64,000 nt of DNA from DATBLE01 sp963734065 (GCA_963734065.1 CAVTFN010000005.1:1-64000); one strand, 5' to 3'; shown: positions 1-8,417, counted from the first letter of the stretch. Program-made: numbers and translations. Notes: generated by a model not told the origin, from the sequence alone.

Positions 1-280
1 ACTTGCCGTCAGCGGGCAAGGGCGGGCAGCTAGCTCTCCGGCCCGGTTTCCTGGCGGATTCGTGACGGGCTCGAAGTCGGGCGACGACGAGCAGGAGGCT
101 ACCAGAGATGTTCTCCGAGAGATTAAGGCTGCTCGCCCTGGTTGAGGCCGGCAAGCAGATTCAGCCTTCGCAGGGCAGGTGGGCGCATTGGTGGTTGAAC
201 GCGTCCTCGGGGCGGACAACGAACTCGATGCTGTGGGCACCTCGACGAGTCGCAACGCGACCTCCTGGTCCCAAGTCAGA
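1..280. other. Left edge, no gene recognised
   Basis: No reading frame here has protein-like composition. The stretch lies downstream of the minus-strand glycosyltransferase and contains a half copy (257-268) of the palindrome at 281-313. Confidence 0.5.
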
Positions 281-313
281 GGCGACCTCCTGGCCAGCTT
301 CTAGGAGGTCGCC
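281..313 (-). terminator. 11-bp palindrome after the glycosyltransferase gene
   Basis: Perfect inverted repeat: ggcgacctcct at 281-291 and aggaggtcgcc at 303-313, with an 11-nt loop. It begins 13 nt beyond the stop of the minus-strand gene ending at 326. There is no clear U tract, so the terminator role is inferred from position. A near-identical palindrome with the same loop length occurs at 15666-15694. Confidence 0.45.
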
Positions 314-325
314 CGACGAGCTCCT

Positions 326-1855
326 TCAGCCGCGGTCGAGTGCCTTGCGAGGTGCCGTGTTGGCGAGCAGGTCTTCGTACAGCGAGACGATGCGCGTCGC
401 GATCGTGTCCCAGGCATAGCCAGCGCGGATCTGCTCGTACGCCGTCTCACCACGCGCGCGACGCTCCGGAGCGTTGTTGACCACTTCGACGAGGGTGGCG
501 GCGAGTGCGGTCTCGTCATCTGGATCCACGAACCAGCCGTTCGGGCGTCCGGCGACGGTGTTCACGAAGGAGAGCGGGCCGCCTGTAGGGGTCGTTACCA
601 CGGGCAGCCCGCAGGCCATCGCTTCCAAGTAGACCAGGCCGAAGGGCTCGTCGACCGACGGCGCCACGAGCACGTCAGCTGCGTTCAATCCTGCGGGGAG
701 CTCATCGTGTCCCCGCCAGCCGCTGAAGAAGATTCCTTCTGTCGCGCCCGAGCGGGCCACGTCGACGGGATGCTCGCCTTCCCATTCACCCGGATGCCCA
801 CCCCAGATGACGAGCGGCGCCGGCCGCACGAAACTCGATCGTGCCCTCTGGTAGGCGCGCACGAGCAACGGCAATCGCTTGAACGCGAGGAAGCGCCCGA
901 CGAACAGCAGCACCGGGTTCGCCTCGGCCGTCTCCTGATCGACGAATACCGATATGTCCTCTTCTCCGTAGCGGATCGAGCCGGCCACACCAGAGGCGTC
1001 CCAGCCGCGAGGGTCGTCGACCAGCCACGCACGCCATCGTGCTTGTCGGTCTTCCGCGCCGACATGACGTCGGTCGAAGCGCGCGACGTCGACGCCGTTC
1101 GGAATCACCACGACGCTGGACGCATCGACACCGAGGAGACGGACGGCATGATCGCGATCGCGGGGCGAGAGCGCGACGAGTCGACCGGCGCGCCGTGCGT
1201 TGCCCTGCAGGCGAGCCTCCCAGGCGTCGCCGTGGCGCCACTCCTCCCAACGCGTGCTCTGAACGAGCTCGTGCTCGGAGTCGGTGAGGGCGGCTTCGAC
1301 CCGTTGGCCTGCAGCGTCTGCGGCGATCCCGGTCAGATCGCTGCCGAGACGAACCGCCAGCTCACGGCGGCGACGAATCCCATCGAGCATCTTCAGCTCG
1401 GTGCCGTGGAGGTGCGCGACGACCGGCATGGTCGGTGCGACCCGGGCCAGCGCGTCGTGCTGAGGCGTGAGGTGATGAAGGTGCGCGATCGCCGCGCCCG
1501 CGGCCCCACCCTCGGCAAAGAGCCGCTGCCAGGCGGTGACCTGTCGCTCGGCGTCTCGATAGTCGAGCGACGCGAACAGTCGATCAGGCGCCCCGACGCG
1601 ATCCTCGAACGACGGATGCAGCGGGATCTCACCTGCCATCGGGTCGTCGCCCCGCTGAAACGCCTCCAACGCCGGTGTGAAATCGGCCGCCCTGACATCG
1701 AGGCCGCCAAAGAACGCATCAGCGTTTGTCGTCGTCCCCGGCCCGCCAAGCGACCCCGCAAACAGCCGGACCGGCCAGCCCTTACGCTCGAGGGCTGCCG
1801 CGAGATAGCGGGCGACCTGCGCCGAACCGCCACGCGGATAGAACAACAGCCCCAT
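326..1855 (-). CDS. GT4-family glycosyltransferase
   Basis: Predicted retaining glycosyltransferase of the GT-B fold that moves a sugar from a nucleotide donor to an unidentified acceptor, probably at the cytoplasmic face of the membrane. The N-terminus carries the GT4 glycine loop (YPRGGSAQVARYLAAAL). The middle has VVIPNGVDVARF and the donor domain starts with LLFVGRFLAFKR. The C-terminal EPFGLVYLEAMACGLPVV is the classic E-x7-E donor-binding motif. At about 509 residues it is longer than typical GT4 enzymes because of an insertion in the N-terminal domain. The ATG at 1855 is preferred because GGAGAG lies just upstream; an in-frame GTG at 1873 is possible. The gene is intact and stands alone. 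Confidence 0.85.
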   Translation of the reverse strand: MGLLFYPRGGSAQVARYLAAALERKGWPVRLFAGSLGGPGTTTNADAFFGGLDVRAADFTPALEAFQRGDDPMAGEIPLHPSFEDRVGAPDRLFASLDYRDAERQVTAWQRLFAEGGAAGAAIAHLHHLTPQHDALARVAPTMPVVAHLHGTELKMLDGIRRRRELAVRLGSDLTGIAADAAGQRVEAALTDSEHELVQSTRWEEWRHGDAWEARLQGNARRAGRLVALSPRDRDHAVRLLGVDASSVVVIPNGVDVARFDRRHVGAEDRQARWRAWLVDDPRGWDASGVAGSIRYGEEDISVFVDQETAEANPVLLFVGRFLAFKRLPLLVRAYQRARSSFVRPAPLVIWGGHPGEWEGEHPVDVARSGATEGIFFSGWRGHDELPAGLNAADVLVAPSVDEPFGLVYLEAMACGLPVVTTPTGGPLSFVNTVAGRPNGWFVDPDDETALAATLVEVVNNAPERRARGETAYEQIRAGYAWDTIATRIVSLYEDLLANTAPRKALDRG

Positions 1856-1873
1856 CGTCACCGGCTCTCCCAC

Positions 1874-2288
1874 AGAGGGGTTCTAGCTGACAGCCGGATA
1901 GCTACTTGTCTTCATCGAGTTAGCCCGGCGAACATCAGCTCGCACTGCCACCTCCTGCGCGAGCGGCTGCGGCGTCGTGACCGACAACGACGTCGGCTCC
2001 GCGGGAGAAGCTGCCGAGCGAGATCGAGACGCCGCCCGACCTTGCATGTCGGGCGCTCCGCTCGTCGTGATCGGCCTCGGGGTCGCGCTCGGCTCAGACC
2101 CGCCCCGAGAACGCATCAACCGATCGCCGATCTGCAGGGCTCAGGTCCGGGACCGCTCGAACGCCGCCTCGCAGCGACTCTATTACCTCGCCGTCGAACT
2201 CGAGCTCGACCTTCTATTCCTTGCCTGCGATCGCCGCGAGGACTGAGAAAGCGTGACCTTCGACGCCTGCGCGTCCTTCGGTTCCTGC
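1874..2288. other. Gene-free stretch
   Basis: About 415 bp between two minus-strand genes. An 89-codon plus-strand frame (1977-2246) exists but has no recognisable motif or ribosome-binding site. I see no gene or strong hairpin. Confidence 0.4.
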
Positions 2289-2675
2289 TCAGGCGCGTAC
2301 TCGTGCTTGGCTCCCTCCGCCAGCGTCTTCACCGTCGCCCGCAGCCTCGAGCCGTGCAAGTAGATCCTGGGGCATAACCGTCCAGTCCCCCGCCCGCCAG
2401 CGGTCGAGCAGAAGTTCGGAGAACACAGGGGCAAACGGCTGACCAGCCTCATACTCGAGGCGCCTGCGCGATGCGAGCACCTCGTTGACCGACTCGCGGC
2501 GGCGGAGCGCGGCAAGCGTACGCCACGCGGCAGCGCAGGGACGCGGACAGAGCGCATCCTCTGCGCTGGTCAGGTCACGCAGGAGCTGGTCGGCTCGTTC
2601 CTCGCCGCAGAGCGGGCAATGGGCATGACGCTCTTGGTGTTTGCGGGCGGAGGCAGACTCCCCGGGTTCGAGCAT
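2289..2675 (-). CDS. Small zinc-finger-like hypothetical protein
   Basis: A 128-residue protein of unknown function. The N-terminus has HAHCPLCGEE, a CxxC pair preceded by histidines. CPRPC follows about 25 residues later, so four Cys/His ligands could hold one zinc. The rest is predicted helical and rich in Leu, Arg and Glu. TGAGGG sits a few bases before the ATG. There is no operon partner. It could be a small DNA- or RNA-binding protein, but no family is recognised. Confidence 0.5.
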   Translation of the reverse strand: MLEPGESASARKHQERHAHCPLCGEERADQLLRDLTSAEDALCPRPCAAAWRTLAALRRRESVNEVLASRRRLEYEAGQPFAPVFSELLLDRWRAGDWTVMPQDLLARLEAAGDGEDAGGGSQARVRA

Positions 2676-2979
2676 CCCTCACAGAGTAGATGCCTGAGGG
2701 TGTGCAACCGAGGCTGCCGACTGACGGTAGGAGGTGCGTCGCGGCCACGACTCGACCTCGACGACGGCGGACGGACGCGATATGGGCGACTTTCACCTGA
2801 TCCACGCCGGAACGGTCGCGGTTTGTCGGAACGGTGACAGAGCCAGCCGAGGTGACCGCTTGATCCCCCTTCCCGCCCATTTTGCAGCCGGGACCATCGA
2901 GAAGGAGCAGGTCGACTAGCGCACGCTCGTCTGCAAGTAGATCGCAGCATTCGCGGTGGAGGCCCCGTACGCTGCACGC

Positions 2980-3182
2980 ATGGTGATCCCGCGCCGGCCG
3001 TGGGAAGACCTCGCACCCGACAAGCTCAGATCGTCGAGTGGCGCTTCGATCAGTTCACCACGTTCCTGCACTCGGTCGGCCTTGCCGAGCGGCTCGCGCT
3101 CGCCGAGATCGACTACCACCAGGTGCAGGAGATGATCGAGGCGGGCTGCTCCGAGGAGCTGCTCGAGCGGATTCTGACCTAG
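2980..3182 (+). CDS. Small hypothetical protein, one frame break
   Basis: The first 16 codons from the ATG at 2980 (MVIPRRPWEDLAPDK) and the sequence from about 3025 to the stop both look protein-like but are in different frames. The second part includes EWRFDQFTTFLHSVGL and ends EELLERILT. A single-base break around 3015-3030 would join them into a protein of about 67 residues that is acidic and helical. Codon use favours G or C at third positions, as in neighbouring real genes. Alternatively translation starts at the GTG at 3000 without the N-terminal part. Function unknown. Confidence 0.4.
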
Positions 3183-3405
3183 CCAGGGCGACGAGCGGCG
3201 ATGATCAGGCCACAGGCCATCGTGGCTGGGTGGCCAGGCGGCGGAGGCGTGGCGAAGTCGCACGTCTCCTCTGAGCAACGGGAACCCGAGCACAGCTTGG
3301 GCTGGGGCTTCTCCCCGAACGTAGACTGGCAACAAGAGACCTCCCGGGCTCGACGACAGCGGCGGCCTAAGGCCTGAGAGATCCCGCCTAGAGAGGAGGG
3401 AGCCG

Positions 3406-3735
3406 GTGGCTGCGCGAGCGAAGCGAGGCAAGACCCGGGATGCGCCATCGTCGGCCGGGCCGCGGAAGGACCGCAAGGGCGTGGATCGTCGCCGGAGATC
3501 GTGCTTCTTCTGCAAGGAAAAGGTCGCGGCTGTTGATTACAAGAACATCGCGCAGCTCCGCCGCTTCATCTCCGAGCGGGGCAAGATCAAGGGCCGCGGC
3601 AACACGGGCACCTGCCGAAACCACCAGAAGCAGGTCGCGGTCTCGATCAAACGCGCGCGTGAGATGGCGCTTCTACCCTACGTCGGTGATTCCCGGGAGC
3701 CGCAGACGCAACCTCGCTCGCGCTACGCCGGGTAG
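3406..3735 (+). CDS. rpsR: 30S ribosomal protein bS18, zinc-type
   Basis: Small-subunit protein that binds 16S rRNA near the platform, next to bS6. The core matches the family: RSCFFCKEK, then DYKNIAQLRRFISERGKI, then a TGTCRNHQ segment and VSIKRAREMALLPYV. The two cysteines of CFFC plus Cys and His of TCRNHQ form the metal site of the zinc-binding form. Start is the GTG at 3406 with GAGGAGGG upstream. At 109 residues it is longer than usual because of N- and C-terminal extensions. It is not beside rpsF, ssb or rplI, so it may be a second, separately regulated copy. Confidence 0.9.
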   Translation: MAARAKRGKTRDAPSSAGPRKDRKGVDRRRRSCFFCKEKVAAVDYKNIAQLRRFISERGKIKGRGNTGTCRNHQKQVAVSIKRAREMALLPYVGDSREPQTQPRSRYAG

Positions 3736-3886
3736 ATCGCCTAGAACAGTTTGTCAAAAACGACGCGTCACCTTGTTCCTAACCGAGGCGAGGTACGATC
3801 GTCTCCCAGTCGGAAGCAAAGAATGAGTATCGGTTGCGCTCCACGCCTTCCCTACGCATTCGTGAGCAGTGAAGGGAGGTGTGTTC

Positions 3887-4489
3887 ATGGCAACCGGAAC
3901 CGTCAAGTGGTTCAGCAACGAGAAGGGCTACGGCTTCATCACGCCCGATGAGGGCGGCGAAGATCTGTTCGTGCACTTCTCGGCCATCGCCGGCAGCGGC
4001 TTCAAGACGCTGGACGAGGGCGCGAAGGTCTCGTTCGAGGTGACGCAGGGGCAGAAGGGGCCGCAGGCAACAGACATTCAAGTCGCGCGGGCAGTAGCGA
4101 GCCGAAGCACGCTCGGGTGCCAACATGTGGATGCCCCATGCTGCGCCGGTGTCGGCCGCACGAGTAGACGACAGGGAGCTGGCGGCCCGTCTGCCAGAGG
4201 CCGTAGCGTTCGGCTCGTGCAAGACCACGAAGCAAGCACCGACAATCAACTGAGAGATCGAGGCGAGCTTGGCCGGCTGCTTGCCTCGGCCGAGGGCTAC
4301 CTCGTCCTGGACGAAGAGGGGCGCGCCTGCGGGCGCATCGATCACATTCGCTACGAGCGTCACGCCGACTATCCCGACGAGATCGTCGTACGCCGAGGGC
4401 TATTCCGGCAGAGGCGCGTTCTTCCTTTCGAGACGGTCGCGGCCGTCGACAGGAAGAACAAGACCGTGCTGCTGGGCATCAAGCCCTAG
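3887..4489 (+). CDS. Cold-shock domain protein read through into a PRC-barrel-like domain
   Basis: Residues 1-67 are a complete cold-shock domain that binds single-stranded RNA or DNA: GTVKWFSNEKGYGFI holds RNP1 and DLFVHFSAI is RNP2. A normal CspA ends there, but this frame runs on through about 50 low-complexity residues. It then reaches a compact C-terminal domain (GYLVLDEEGRACGRIDHIRY ... VLPFETVAAVDRKNKTVLL) resembling PRC-barrel or DUF2171 folds. GAAGGGAGG lies before the ATG at 3887. The last domain could equally be a separate gene starting at the GTG at 4217, because the linker is poorly coding and a different frame (from 4125) looks better there. Both readings remain open. Confidence 0.65.
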   Translation: MATGTVKWFSNEKGYGFITPDEGGEDLFVHFSAIAGSGFKTLDEGAKVSFEVTQGQKGPQATDIQVARAVASRSTLGCQHVDAPCCAGVGRTSRRQGAGGPSARGRSVRLVQDHEASTDNQLRDRGELGRLLASAEGYLVLDEEGRACGRIDHIRYERHADYPDEIVVRRGLFRQRRVLPFETVAAVDRKNKTVLLGIKP

Positions 4490-4623
4490 CTCTGCCGGCG
4501 TGTCGCAATCCGGGAAGCGCGACAGTGCCGCGTAGCGGCTGGCAGTTGATCCGCTGAGAAGCGGTTACACTCGCCGTCTTCGGCGAGTTCGCTCGGCGTA
4601 GGCGGTCTGCGGTGACGAGAGTT

Positions 4624-5715
4624 GTGAACTGTCCAGTTTGCGGTGTGGCGGCCGAGTTTTGCGGGCTGTCCGTCCTGTGGCGCCGAACTCGTTACCGGGC
4701 GTGTCACCGAGACCCGCGATTCTCTTGTGATTGATCGCGACCAGAGCGCGAGCGATCAGGATCAGACCCGGTCGGACCACGACCAGACGGCGAGCGATCA
4801 GGATCAGACCTGGTCAGACGACGACCAGACCGCGAGTGCGAGAGATCAGCAAAGCGCGGATGAGGATCAGCATGCCGCTGACGACGATCTCGCGGCTGGT
4901 GGCGACGAGGTCGCCCACCGCCGGAGCGCTCTGACTCGGGCGCGGACGAGTCACGACCGTGCCGCCGTGGAGGCACTACGCGACGAGACGGCCGCGGCCA
5001 GGTTGGAAACAGCAGAGGATCGTGATCGGGCCGCGACAGCTCGTGATCGAGCCGCAGAAGATCGTGACGAGCTCGCGCGTCAGCACGATCTGGAGGACGA
5101 CGCAAACGCGAGCCGAGACGACATCATTGTGCGCGCCAAACGCGATCGGGCACGCGCGGCCGACGACCGTGCGCGAGCGGCAGCCGACCGCCGAGAGGCA
5201 GCCCGTGAACGTATCGAGGCGCTACGGCAACACACCGAGTCTGCGGCGAGCTTAGAGCTCGCGGCAACCGACGAATTGACCGGCGCCTGGACCGCAAGTT
5301 CGGTCTTGAGGAAGTGTCGGGCGAGCTCGAGCGGGCACATCGCACCGGCACCACGCTTTTGCTCGCGTTCATCGACGTCGACGGCCTCAAACAGATCAAC
5401 GACACTCACGGCCACCAAGCCGGCGACGACCTGCTGCGACTCGTGGGCGAAACCCTCCGCGCAAATCTCCGCGCCTACGACGTAATCGTGCGCTACGGCG
5501 GCGACGAGCTACTCTGCGCGATGCCGAACCTCAAGGCGGCCGAAGCCAGAGCACGCCTCGAGAAGCTCGCCGCACCACTGAGAGCCGGCGACGTCGAGCA
5601 GTCAGTCACGTTCGGACTCGCCCAGGCTGAGCCTGGCGACACCCTCGAAGCACTGATCGCCCGCGCCGACATGGCCCTACTCGAAGCCCGACGCACAGCC
5701 AAGCGCAGCCACTGA
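4624..5715 (+). CDS. GGDEF-domain protein with zinc ribbon and Asp-Gln-Thr repeats, two frame breaks
   Basis: Likely diguanylate cyclase that makes c-di-GMP from GTP. From the GTG at 4624 the protein starts with CPVCG; dropping one T from TTTT at 4657-4660 restores CPSCG in frame, completing a four-cysteine zinc ribbon. Next comes a run of repeats such as DQTASDQDQT (4740-4870), then a long charged coiled coil. The GGDEF domain begins ATDELTG, is broken by about one missing base near 5282, and continues RLDRKFGLEEV, FIDVDGLKQIND and YGGDELLCAMP. The signature is GGDEL, with Leu instead of Phe in the last position. No transmembrane segment is seen, so it is probably cytoplasmic. Confidence 0.75.
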
Positions 5716-5732
5716 TCGCGCTGCCAGGCCAA

Positions 5733-5921
5733 GCCGAGCGACATCGAGCAAGCCTTCTCGGAACATCCAGAGGCCTCTCCCTGGATAGAGCCTCGAGGGT
5801 GAGCGCCATCTCGGCGTCGCGGGCGAGGTCGCGGACGATCTCGCCCGCGGGCTTGATGTTGTTGACGACGCTGCACGACTCGCCCGCCCACAGCGGCGCG
5901 TCGTCGATGTCGCTGGGCGCA
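5733..5921 (-). pseudogene. C-terminal fragment of a nitronate monooxygenase-like enzyme
   Basis: The minus-strand translation contains APLWAGESCSVVNNIKPAGE followed by IVRDLARDAEMAL. This matches the C-terminal helix region of FMN-dependent nitronate monooxygenases (NMO/2-nitropropane dioxygenase). The flavin-binding TIM barrel that should precede it is absent: at about 5920 the frame joins the end of another partial gene. It is therefore a remnant about 60 residues long, without start or active site. Confidence 0.55.
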
Positions 5922-6300
5922 CGAGCACTGCGACGAAGACGCCGGCGGAGACGAGCTGGACCCAGACTGGCAGCCCTCCGGTGCGGTGCCACCCGCGGAG
6001 GCGGTGCGAGGGGAAGAGCTTCCGGCCGCCCGGCTGGGGCAGCGGGAGGACGTGCTCGAGGTCGGGGGCCGACGCTGCGAGCGCGCCGACCACGGCAGGG
6101 TCGCCCGGGCCGCGAGCCACAGCGAGCAGCGCGATCAGGGCGACTCCCGAGCCGATCTCGAATCGCCGGGAGCCGATGTCCTGGTGCGGCAGGCGGTCGC
6201 CGGCGAGATGTGCCAGCATGCCAAGCGCGAGCGCGCCGAACCGCGATCCTGCGGCGGCACCGGCCGCGCCGCCGGTCGCGACGTGAAGCGAGACGATCAC
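5919..6300 (-). pseudogene. Partial membrane protein, YdjM/metal-dependent-hydrolase-like
   Basis: Starts at a GTG at 6300 and reads about 127 residues before running into the nitronate monooxygenase fragment. It shows hydrophobic helices (ALALGMLAHLAGDRLPHQD, GVALIALLAVA, LVSAGVFVAVLV) and His/Asp residues in HLAGDRLPHQD and SAPDLEHVL. These resemble membrane-bound metal-dependent hydrolases of the YdjM/DUF457 type. Its 3' end is replaced at about 5920 and its start abuts a LivK fragment, so it sits between two junctions. Family assignment is tentative. Confidence 0.4.
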
Positions 6301-6558
6301 GCGGCCTCGGCCAGGAAGAGCTCGGCGACGCCCGCCCGATCACAGCCTGAGAAGGCGGGCACGTTGCGATCGCGCCCGGCCGAGAGCGCCGGGCCGGCCC
6401 ACTCGAAGAGACAGGGGCCGAGGATGGCTACGGCGCCCTTCGAGATCAGCGGATTCGCGCTCGGACCGACTGCGCGCTCGGACGAGCGCGTGTCGATCCA
6501 GTCGACCTCGATCTTCCTGCCGAACACGCCGCCGGCTGCGTTGATCTGCTCCGTCTGT
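6300..6558 (-). pseudogene. Fragment of a branched-chain amino acid ABC transporter binding protein (LivK-like)
   Basis: The minus-strand frame contains EQINAAGGVFGRKIEVDWID, ISKGAVAILGPCLFEW and GRDRNVPAFSGC. These are signature pieces of the first lobe of type I periplasmic binding proteins for branched-chain amino acids. The signal peptide is missing: homology stops at about 6558, where the 205-bp repeat begins. The rest of the protein is lost at about 6300. About 85 residues remain. Confidence 0.6.
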
Positions 6559-6562
6559 CGGT

Positions 6563-6767
6563 GTCTGGTTCGGGACTTCACGCTCTTTGCGCCTTTCTTC
6601 CGTTCGCGGCCTCTTGCCGACCGGTCGCTCATCTCATAGGTTGGCCGTGCACCGAGCACGGAGCGCGATTAGGTCGAAGTCGCTCCGCGGGTTGTACGCG
6701 GAAGCCGCAAGGCCAGGCGGAAAGCTTGTGGGGGCGGTGGACGAAAGCGCCACCGGCTCGGTGTACT
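6563..6767 (+). repeat. Left copy of a 205-bp inverted repeat
   Basis: This segment recurs in inverted orientation at 8418-8622 with roughly 90 percent identity over its full length. Shared blocks include gcaccgagcacggagcgcga and gtacgcggaagccgcaaggc. The outer edge touches the point where the LivK fragment is cut. No transposase is encoded in the repeat. Confidence 0.75.
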
Positions 6768-6810
6768 CCTTTCCTTCCATCGCCCACAGCGCGTCCCGGT
6801 TCCGGGCGGT

Positions 6811-6857
6811 GGAGATTCGTAATCCCGAGGTCGCTGGTTCGATTCTCGCGCGGCCGA
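6811..6857 (+). pseudogene. 3' half of a tRNA, anticodon loop TTCGTAA (Thr-CGU type)
   Basis: The sequence holds an anticodon loop TTCGTAA, then a T arm GGTCGCTGGTTCGATTC and a 3' acceptor strand GCGGCCGA. No 5' half that could pair with the acceptor strand (TCGGCCGC expected) is found upstream. Partial 3' tRNA copies typically mark attachment sites of integrating elements. The fragment lies 44 bp inside the left inverted repeat. Confidence 0.55.
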
Positions 6858-6867
6858 CAAAATACCT

Positions 6868-7204
6868 GTTAATCGGCGTCTTCTGACATCTGAGATGGTC
6901 GCCTGAGTGCCAACTACTTAGGCTTCATCCTGCTCGTGAGCGGGAACGTCGTCAGATCCGCTGAACAACCGGGGGCTCGTCGCTGGAGGTCAGACGGTGA
7001 AGCGCCGCCGATCGGGCGGAGCCGTGAGACTACGATTCTTGACGGTTGCTGGAGAGAGCCGGCGTGTCCGCCGGCGGCTCCGGGCAGGTCATTTCTCTTG
7101 GCCCAGGCGCGGACGCCGCGGCGAGGGCACCCAATTCCCGCCGGCTGGTGTCGGGCAGAATGCACGCTTGTCCGGCCGGAAGCGCAACGGTAAGATCGTC
7201 GACA
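6868..7204. other. Gene-free leader of the cytochrome gene
   Basis: About 340 bp between the tRNA fragment and the cytochrome c start. No convincing frame or strong terminator is seen. It presumably holds the promoter of the cytochrome gene, though I cannot point to clear -35 and -10 boxes. Confidence 0.35.
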
Positions 7205-7933
7205 ATGCGTCGGGTTGTTGCGGTCGGTGTCGTTTTGGCGGTTCTTGCACTCGCGATGGGTGTCGGTGCCTGGGCGAGCCACGGCTCCCATCCGACGACG
7301 GCAGCAGCGACGCGCGCCGCGGGGAAGATCAACCCCCATGTCGCCGCAGGCGCCCACGATTTCGTCCAGTTCGCGTGTGCCGCGTGCCACGGCTCGCTCG
7401 GGCGGGGCGGCGCCTCGCCCTACGTGCCGGCGCTCAGCGGAATCGGGAAGTCGCTCACTGTCGCAACGCTGACGCGGATCATCACGCACGGTCTGGGTGA
7501 GTCGAAGAACCCGAAGCGGCCTTTCATGCCTGTCTGGGGGCCCGTGATCTCGAAGACACAGGTCGCCGACCTCGTCGCGTACATTCGGGCCGGGCTCCCG
7601 CAGGTGCAGTACGCGACCCCCGTCCCCATCCCGGGGAACCAGGGCGCCGTCGTGGCGGGCATGGCCGCCTACGTCCACTACGGCTGCATCAATTGCCACG
7701 GGCCGAACGGGCTCGGCGGCGTCCCGAACCCGCAGTCGCCGGACAAGGCGATCCCGCCGCTCTCCGGCCAGGACTTCCGCAAGGAGTTCAATACGGACGC
7801 GAAGATCCTCGAGTTCATCCGCTCGGGCAGCGTGATCGGCAAGGCCCCGATCACGAGCATGCCGCACTGGGGCGGGATCATCCCCAACTGGCAGCTGAAG
7901 GCGCTTGTCGCTTACCTGAAGACGCTCAAGTAG
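7205..7933 (+). CDS. Exported diheme cytochrome c
   Basis: Predicted electron carrier outside the membrane. The N-terminus has a signal/anchor helix (MRRVVAVGVVLAVLALAMG). Two class I cytochrome domains follow, each with a heme-attachment motif: CAACH near residue 58 and CINCH near residue 163. Likely distal Met ligands lie in RPFMPVWG and ITSMPHWGG. Length is 242 residues. A longer upstream frame exists, but the signal peptide fixes the start at the ATG at 7205. No oxidase subunit or donor enzyme is adjacent; the partner is unknown. The gene is intact and lies between the 205-bp inverted repeats. Confidence 0.85.
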   Translation: MRRVVAVGVVLAVLALAMGVGAWASHGSHPTTAAATRAAGKINPHVAAGAHDFVQFACAACHGSLGRGGASPYVPALSGIGKSLTVATLTRIITHGLGESKNPKRPFMPVWGPVISKTQVADLVAYIRAGLPQVQYATPVPIPGNQGAVVAGMAAYVHYGCINCHGPNGLGGVPNPQSPDKAIPPLSGQDFRKEFNTDAKILEFIRSGSVIGKAPITSMPHWGGIIPNWQLKALVAYLKTLK

Positions 7934-8008
7934 CAGCGAGTCAATCGGCGGCGACCAACGCCCGCACGGCCCGCGCGATCCTAGCCTTGCTACCTCGCTC
8001 GGTCGGCC

Positions 8009-8296
8009 CTAGCTGATCGTCTGAACCGGTACCTCGAAGAACTCAACGGAGGTGCGGCGTTCACTCGCGCCCGGGTTCATGGCGTTCAGCGCCTCGTCCC
8101 CTCGGCGCATAGCTTCCTCGCTCTCGAAGAGCGTCACGCCGAGGCCCTTACCTGTCTCACGGTTGACCAGCATCAGCATCTTCGCGCCTTCGAGCCCAGC
8201 CGGGGTGTTTCCGGACTCGACCTCGCCGCGAACCATCTTGATCGCATCATCGATATTCGCGGGATCGCTCTCGAAGGTCGCTACCCGTGCGTACAT
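8009..8296 (-). CDS. Antibiotic-biosynthesis-monooxygenase (ABM) fold protein
   Basis: A 95-residue protein of the dimeric alpha/beta-barrel type. It begins MYARVATFESDP and has the family pattern of a helix (IDDAIKMVRGEV) followed by beta strands (KMLMLVNRETGKGLGVTLFE) and a C-terminal EFFEVPVQ strand. Members include small monooxygenases and many proteins of unknown substrate. GCAAAGGAGTCGAT precedes the ATG, a strong ribosome-binding site. It converges on the cytochrome gene inside the inverted-repeat-bounded segment. The catalytic role cannot be read from sequence. Confidence 0.75.
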   Translation of the reverse strand: MYARVATFESDPANIDDAIKMVRGEVESGNTPAGLEGAKMLMLVNRETGKGLGVTLFESEEAMRRGDEALNAMNPGASERRTSVEFFEVPVQTIS

Positions 8297-8356
8297 ATCG
8301 ACTCCTTTGCGTCGTGGACGCGCGGAGCATAAGCGAGCTGGAGTGTCTCGGGTCAG

Positions 8357-8379
8357 ATGGGGTCAGCCGCTGACCCCAT
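8357..8379. repeat. Perfect 10-bp palindrome upstream of the ABM gene
   Basis: Arms atggggtcag (8357-8366) and ctgaccccat (8370-8379) with loop ccg. It lies about 60 bp upstream of the ABM start and just inside the right inverted repeat. It could be an operator or part of the repeat element. Confidence 0.4.
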
Positions 8380-8417
8380 CGGTGTTCCTAACCCGCAGCC
8401 TTCGGCTTCCGACCGAA

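Noticed and set aside
1977..2246. 89-codon plus-strand frame
   Set aside because: No ribosome-binding site or motif, and composition like non-coding GC-rich sequence.
2916..3515. 199-codon minus-strand frame
   Set aside because: It is antisense to the small hypothetical gene and to rpsR, both better supported.
4740..4870. Short tandem repeats that could suggest a CRISPR array
   Set aside because: The units are in frame and code for Asp-Gln-Thr repeats; there are no unique spacers of constant length.
6587..6886. 99-codon plus-strand frame over the left repeat and tRNA fragment
   Set aside because: It reads through the tRNA 3' half, a common source of false genes; no protein features.
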